DNA of 64,000 bases from CAVZBT01 sp963773605. GTDB taxonomy: Bacteria > Acidobacteriota > UBA6911. The notes beneath the pieces were generated by a model that worked only from the letters and a program-made list of their open reading frames with translations, had not been told where the DNA came from and ran no database searches. The position numbers and the translations under genes are program-made. This document shows, piece after piece, positions 59,384 through 64,000 of the stretch (position 1 is its first letter; every line of letters starts with the position of its first letter). The DNA lies in the NCBI GenBank assembly GCA_963773605.1, contig CAVZBT010000005.1:372001-436000 (forward strand). Reading direction: 5' to 3'.

Positions 59384-59680
59384 ATGATAGCGCGCACAAC
59401 GACCCTGGCCTGGGTCCTGGTTTTGTGCCTGGGCCTGGCCCTTTCACCCGCCGCAGCATTGGCCCAGAAGGGCAAAGTCCAATCGACCGAGAAGGTCAAC
59501 ATCAATACGGCCACAATCGAGCAGCTCCAGACCCTTCCGGGTGTCGGGCCGGCGATGGCCAAGAGCATCGTCGATTACCGCAGCAAGGTCGGCAAGTTCA
59601 CCAAGACCGAGGAGCTGATCAACGTTAAAGGGATTGGTGAGAAGAAGTTCCAGAAGCTGAAGGACCGGCTGATTCTCTAG
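59384..59680 (+). CDS. Secreted helix-hairpin-helix protein (ComEA-like)
   Basis: 98 residues. The ATG at 59384 has AGGAGG upstream; earlier starts lack one. A signal peptide (WVLVLCLGLALSPAAALAQ) is followed by one HhH2 unit: VNINTATIEQLQTLPGVGPAMAKSIVDYRSKVGKFTKTEELINVKGIGEKKFQKLKDRLIL. This matches the DNA-binding end of ComEA, the periplasmic DNA receptor for competence. Without the membrane anchor region it may bind extracytoplasmic DNA; no com genes are nearby. The 59098-59383 gap upstream shows no other gene. Confidence 0.88.
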   Translation: MIARTTTLAWVLVLCLGLALSPAAALAQKGKVQSTEKVNINTATIEQLQTLPGVGPAMAKSIVDYRSKVGKFTKTEELINVKGIGEKKFQKLKDRLIL

Positions 59681-59699
59681 CCCACCGCGATGGAAAGAC

Positions 59700-59720
59700 G
59701 GCGCGGCCTCGAGCCGCGCC
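59700..59720. terminator. GC-rich hairpin between convergent HhH gene and truB
   Basis: GGCGCGGC (59700-59707), loop CTCGA, GCCGCGCC (59713-59720): a perfect 8-bp stem in the 47-base convergent gap. It has the same style as the 11650 and 44004 elements. No T-tract. Confidence 0.5.
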
Positions 59721-59727
59721 GGACATC

Positions 59728-60645
59728 TCACGCCGGGGCGAAAGTGATGCGCGGATGCACCCGCACCCACTGCACCGGCTGGGCGACGGGGGACATGAAC
59801 GTCTGGAGGCGTTCGGCCACGGCAAGCAGGTCCCCGGATTCGTCGACAAGTCGGTATTCGCCGGCCTGGTAGGCAGACGTGAGCAGGTTGAGATCCGAGC
59901 CGTGCAGCAGCTTGTTGCGGTCCCCCGCGGAGATCACGACGGCTGGGAGTTCCGACAGCAGCTCCCGCATCGGGATGACCCGGCCGAGGAAATACTCCCG
60001 CGGGCGGAAATCTTCCCCCTCGGTCAGGCTGACGGCCGCATCGATGGGGAACTCGCCACTGCGCACGCGGCGCAGCCGGTTCAGGTGGGCGCCGCAGCCG
60101 TAGTCGCGCCCGACGTCGTGGGCGAGGCTGCGGGCGTACGTTCCGGCCGCGCACCCGAGCTCGAAATCCACTTCGGACCCGCCGACGGAGATGATCTTGA
60201 GCGATTTGATCGTCACCTCCTTGGTGGCCGGCTCCAGCTCTACCCCCTTGCGCGCGTAGGCATACATCGGCTTGCCCTGTATTTTTTTCGCGGAGTAGGG
60301 GGGGAGCGTCTGATGGACGGTCCCGAGATACCTGGCAAAAATCTCCTCGACGCGCGCGCGCTCAAGCACCGGGGCGGTGTCTTCGCCCGTGGCCTCGCCG
60401 TCGATGTCGAACGTCGTGGTGGCGAAGCCGAAACGCATGACCCCGCGATAGAGCTTGTCCGACGAGAGGAAGTAATTGGTCAGGCGGGTCGCGCGCCCGA
60501 GGGTCAGTGGCAGGACTCCGGTGGCGAATGGGTCGAGGGTGCCGGTGTGGCCGACCTTCTTGATTTTGGTGAGATTGCGGATCTTGGCGACGACGTCGTG
60601 CGAAGTCCACCCCGCCGGCTTGTCGATGACCAGGACTCCGTCCAT
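59728..60645 (-). CDS. truB: tRNA pseudouridine-55 synthase TruB
   Basis: Converts U55 in the T loop to pseudouridine. 305 residues from ATG 60645 (MDGVLVIDKPAGWTSHDVV, the standard start; a TTG at 60654 is the alternative). Motif II, KKVGHTGTLDPFATGVLPLTLGRATRL, contains the catalytic Asp. Then come PPYSAKKIQGKPMYAYAR and CAAGTYARSLAHDVGRDYGCGAHLNRLRRVRSGEF. It ends with a PUA-like region. It is the last gene of infB-DUF503-rbfA-truB. Confidence 0.95.
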   Translation of the reverse strand: MDGVLVIDKPAGWTSHDVVAKIRNLTKIKKVGHTGTLDPFATGVLPLTLGRATRLTNYFLSSDKLYRGVMRFGFATTTFDIDGEATGEDTAPVLERARVEEIFARYLGTVHQTLPPYSAKKIQGKPMYAYARKGVELEPATKEVTIKSLKIISVGGSEVDFELGCAAGTYARSLAHDVGRDYGCGAHLNRLRRVRSGEFPIDAAVSLTEGEDFRPREYFLGRVIPMRELLSELPAVVISAGDRNKLLHGSDLNLLTSAYQAGEYRLVDESGDLLAVAERLQTFMSPVAQPVQWVRVHPRITFAPA

Positions 60646-60650
60646 AGCGC

Positions 60651-60998
60651 TCAATGCTCCCTCAGCTTGTCGAGCAGGGAATCGATGTGTTCGCCGTATT
60701 CCTGTGATGTGTCGGCCCGGAACACGATCTCGGGCAAAAACTTCATCCGTATGCGCTGGCCGAGTTCGTGCCGGATCCAGCCGGCGGCGTGGTTGAGGGC
60801 CTCGAGGCTGTCGCTCTTCTGCTGGTCGGTCCCCATGACGGAGACGTGGACGCGGGCGTGCCGCAGGTCGGGGCTCATGTCCACCCCGGTGATGGTCACG
60901 AACCCGATGCGTGGGTCTTTGATGTTCCTGGACAGCATGATGCTGATTTCCTGCTGGATCTGCAGGCCCAGCCGCTGTGGACGTCGGGATTGGCTCAT
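60651..60998 (-). CDS. rbfA: Ribosome-binding factor A
   Basis: 115-residue 30S maturation factor with a KH-like fold: SRRPQRLGLQIQQEISIMLSRNIKDPRIGFVTITGVDMSPDLRHARVHVSVMG, then LNHAAGWIRHELGQRIRMKFLPEIVFRAD. The AA-G-W-IR kink replaces the usual Ala-Gly-Tyr/Phe segment. It is placed between DUF503 and truB as usual. Confidence 0.94.
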   Translation of the reverse strand: MSQSRRPQRLGLQIQQEISIMLSRNIKDPRIGFVTITGVDMSPDLRHARVHVSVMGTDQQKSDSLEALNHAAGWIRHELGQRIRMKFLPEIVFRADTSQEYGEHIDSLLDKLREH

Positions 60999-61002
60999 CT
61001 GA

Positions 61003-61290
61003 TCAGGGCTCGATGTAGGACACCTGGCAATCGACCAGCAGTTCCTCGAGGATGTTCTCGGCCTCGCGGACGAACTGCTGGGTCACGCGTTCCAGGACGG
61101 CATTGTCGGCGCTCACCGTGACCGCCGCCAGCTTGGCGCGCTGCCAGAGATCCTGGAACTCCACTTCCGCAATCGAAAAGTTGGTGCGCGCGCGCAACCT
61201 GTCCTGCGCCTTTCTGAGCACCATCCGCTTTTCTTTCAGAGACTGAGAGAAAGGGAGGAACAGTTCCAGAGTGCAGTAGGCTATCGGCAT
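61003..61290 (-). CDS. DUF503 family protein (YlxP-like)
   Basis: 95 residues: IAYCTLELFLPFSQSLKEKRMVLRKAQDRLRARTNFSIAEVEFQDLWQRAKLAAVTVSAD. The S-L-K-E-KR and N-x-S-(V/I)-AEV motifs define the family, which is encoded between infB and rbfA in many bacteria and is linked to ribosome assembly by that context only. It overlaps nothing and ends 4 bases before rbfA. Confidence 0.92.
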   Translation of the reverse strand: MPIAYCTLELFLPFSQSLKEKRMVLRKAQDRLRARTNFSIAEVEFQDLWQRAKLAAVTVSADNAVLERVTQQFVREAENILEELLVDCQVSYIEP

Positions 61291-61401
61291 GGTACAGCTT
61301 CTGCGGCGGGCGGGGCGGCCCGAACCGGTCCCCAGGCCCGCTGTGTTCTGTCAAACCGCCGGCCGAGCCGGATCACAGGGCCGACGCGGTTTGCTTTGCC
61401 C

Positions 61402-64000
61402 TTACAGGGTCGTGGGCTGCACTTTTTCTATCGTGTAGGCCTCGATGATGTCGCCCACCTTGACGTCCGAAAAGCGCTCGAAGCCGATGCCGCACTCGAA
61501 CCCGGACTTCACTTCCGAGACGTCGTCCTTGAACCGGCGCAGGGACCCGATCTTGCCCTCGTGGATGACGACGTTGTCGCGGAGCAGCCGGACCTCGGAA
61601 TTGCGGCGGATTATCCCGTCCAGGATGTACGAGCCGGCGACGAAGCCGAACTTCGGCACCTTGAACGTGTCGCGAACTTCGGCCCGGCCGAGGTATTTCT
61701 CGTGGGTGGTGTACTCGAGCATCCCGATCATGGCGTTCTTGATGTCGTTCGCGACGTTGTAGATGACGGTGTAGAGCCGGATTTCGACGCCTTCGGCGTC
61801 CGCAAGGTCCTGTGCCTTGCGCTCGGGCCGGACATTGAACCCGATAATGATGGCGTTGGATGCCGACGCCAGCAGCACGTCGGTCTCGGTGACTGCGCCG
61901 GCGCCGCTGTGCAGGATCCGGACCTTCACCTTGTCGGTGCTGAGCTTGTTCAGCACGTCGGTCAGCACCTCGACCGATCCCTGCACGTCGCACTTGAGAA
62001 TGAGCGGGAGTTCCTTGACCGTGCCTTCCCGCATCTGGTCGTAGAGCGCCTGCAGCGAGAGCCGCGCCGAGGTGCGCAGCGATTGTCTCCCTGGCCTTGG
62101 CCTGCCGGTATTCGGCCACCTGTCGTGCCTTGGTGGCGTCTTCGAACACCTGGAAGGTGTCGCCGGCCCGGGGCAGATCCTGCAAGCCCGAGGATCTCCA
62201 CCGGCATGGACGGGCCCGCCTCGGCGATGTTCGCGGCCCGGTCGTTCGATGAGGGCGCGCACTCTGCCGTGTACGGCGCCGGCGACAAACGGGATCGCCC
62301 ACCCTGAGGGTCCCGTTCTGCACCAGGATCGTGGCAACCGGGCCGCGCCCCTTGTCGACCTTGGCTTCCAGCACGACGCCGGACGCGAGCCGCCTGCGGA
62401 TTGGCCTTGAGATCCGCATGTCGGCGACCAGCAGGATCATCTCGAGCAGCAGGTCGATGTTGGTCTTCTGCTTGGCCGACACCGGCACCATGACGACGTC
62501 GCCGCCCCAGTCCTCGGCCAGCAGCCCCTGGTCGGACAGCGCCTGCTTGACCCGGTCGAGCTGCGCCCCGGGCTTGTCGATCTTGTTGATGGCGACGACG
62601 ATCGGCACGTTGGCGGCCTTGGCGTGGTGAATGGCTTCGATCGTCTGCGGCATGACGCCGTCGTCGGCGGCCACGACGAGCACGACGATGTCGGTCGCCT
62701 GCGCGCCGCGGGCGCGCATCAGGGTGAACGCTTCGTGGCCCGGGGTGTCCAGGAAGACGATGCTGCGCCCCTTGATGTCGACCTGGTAGGCGCCGATGTG
62801 CTGCGTGATGCCGCCCGCCTCCGTTGTCGGTGACATTGGTCTCGCGGATCGCATCCAGCAGCGACGTCTTGCCGTGATCGACGTGGCCCATGATGGTGAC
62901 GACCGGCGGGCGCGTGAGGTAGTCCTGCGGCCTGTCGGCCACTTCCTGCTTGGCTTCGGCCTCCTGCTCGAAACTGATGACTTCGGCGCGGAAACCGAAC
63001 TCGGCGCACACTTCCTTGGCGACGTCGAGGTCCAGCGCCTGGTTGATGGAGGCCAGGATCCCCTTGGTGATGAGCTTCTGGATGATGTACTTCGACTTGA
63101 TCTCCATCTTTTCCGCGAGCTCTTTCAGGGTCACGCCTTCGGTGATCGCGATCGGCTTGAAATCTTCGGGAGACGCGGGCGGACGCGGGAGTTCGACCAC
63201 CTTGGCGACCCGTTCGACCGGCGCCTCGGGCCGGCGCCCGGCTTCTTCTTCCGGACGAAGCGCATGGGCGTGGCGCAACCGGGCCGGACCGCCGGGCTTG
63301 ACATCGCCCAGCGTCTTCAGGATGCGATCCGTCACCCCGGGAGCGACCACCTTGTCCGCGGCTGGTGCGCATCAGGATCTTGGTCTTGGCCTTCGGGATG
63401 ACGATCTTCTTGGATACCGCCGGGTGCGCTGCGGCCTCCGGGGCGGCTTGGGCGGCTGCTTCCGGGGGTGCGAGCGGCGCCTTCAGGGGCCGGCGGCGCT
63501 CCGGGCTGCGTCCCGGCGCGGGGGCCGCTTCGGCCGCCGGACTTCCGCCGGAGCTTCCGGGAGGCGGCCTCGACGGCTTCGGGTTCCGACCGGGGGCGCT
63601 TCGGCGGCGACGCCCGGCCGTTTCGGCCGAAGAACTCGCGCGCGATCTCGACCGGGCTCAGTTCCGGCGGCTTCGGCGGGGCCTGCGGCGCCGCCTCGAC
63701 CAGGCTCGGCCGCTTCGCGGTCGTAATGCTTGCGCCCCTTGCGCGGCGCCAGCGAGACTTTGGGCTGTTCCTCCTCCGGTTTCTTGACCTCGACGGGCTT
63801 TTCCGGCTTTGGCCGCCTTGCGCCCCTTCCGGGGTGCAGGCGCTGCTTCGACCGCGGAGCGGCTTCCGGCTGCGGCGGGCTTTTTGGCCGCCTTCTTTTC
63901 CCGCTCTTTCAGCTTCTTGGCCGCTTCGCTTCTTTCTTCTTCTCGGCTTCGGCCAGCTCGGGCCTCTTCGGCCTCCCGCTGCGACAGGATCTTCTTGCGG
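61402..64000 (-). CDS. infB: Translation initiation factor IF-2, many frameshifts, N-terminus beyond window
   Basis: GTPase placing initiator tRNA on the 30S subunit. Visible from the C-terminus: EVKSGFECGIGFERFSDVKVGDIIEAYTIEKV; domain III with ILKCDVQGSVEVLTDVLNKLSTDKVKVRILHSGAGAVTETD; and the G domain RPPVVTIMGHVDHGKTSLLDAIR (G1), GITQHIGAYQV, FLDTPGHEAFTLMRARGA (G3), AINKIDKPGAQ (G4) and VPVSAKQKTNIDLLL (G5). The IF2N segment is TLKELAEKMEIKSKYIIQKLITKGILASINQ. Beyond about 63350 the Ala/Pro/Arg/Lys-rich N-terminal extension is broken by repeated indels and runs off the window. At least eight breaks, e.g. near 62085, 62190, 62250, 62300, 62395, 62820 and 63360. Confidence 0.93.

Overview
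The window is GC-rich, densely coded bacterial chromosome. No phage, insertion sequence, CRISPR or rRNA gene was recognised. The organism is most likely a member of Acidobacteriota. This is inferred from a 1251-residue TonB-dependent receptor with an N-terminal carboxypeptidase-regulatory-like domain, a twin-arginine sugar isomerase next to a secreted Gfo/Idh/MocA-type oxidoreductase, a variant Ccm cytochrome c maturation locus, a SUF operon led by an Rrf2 regulator, and a fused IspDF. No 16S gene is present to confirm it.

Layout. 1-5.4 kb: tail of a parvulin-type isomerase, a long nested hairpin in a gap, an unknown helical protein divergent from dusB with back-to-back and apparently leaderless promoters, tatC/tatA, and an S41 protease. 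5.4-14 kb: MltD-like transglycosylase, two MacB-type permeases without an adjacent ATPase, a PAP2-like membrane enzyme, an ankyrin lipoprotein, and the isomerase/oxidoreductase pair. 14.1-20.4 kb (minus): a complete SUF operon, rrf2-sufB-C-D-S-U-T. 20.7-24.3 kb: trpS, with a Xaa-Pro aminopeptidase and an alpha/beta hydrolase opposite. 24.4-31.5 kb (minus): a Ccm operon, ccmE-F-H-(zinc-ribbon)-(carboxypeptidase-regulatory)-A-B-C-D, with a CxxxY CcmE and no CcmG. 31.9-37.5 kb (plus): tandem paralogous AhpD-like/PAS/GAF/GGDEF signalling proteins, one with a degenerate active site. 37.5-45.5 kb (minus): ABC exporter with a TPR partner, rlmB, ispDF, a PIN-TRAM protein, radA. 45.7-49.4 kb: the TonB receptor with a clear promoter, long leader and terminator. 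49.8-57 kb (minus): ispE-tRNA-Gln-prs-rplY-pth-rpsF-rpsR-rplI-dnaB-alr. 57-64 kb: a TPR protein, a ComEA-like HhH protein, and infB-DUF503-rbfA-truB.

The genes form coherent units: Fe-S assembly, cytochrome c maturation, protein export (Tat), envelope proteolysis and murein remodelling, isoprenoid synthesis (ispD/F and ispE), translation, and c-di-GMP signalling.

The assembly carries many single-base indels. Nearly all those I worked out are one extra base. They break essential genes (sufB, trpS, ccmA/B, dnaB, rplI, pth, rplY, prs, ispE, infB). They cluster at about 18-28.5, 51-57 and 61.4-64 kb, while 35-51 kb looks clean. I treat them as sequencing or assembly errors and annotate each gene at its full extent, so start, end and junction positions in those genes are approximate.
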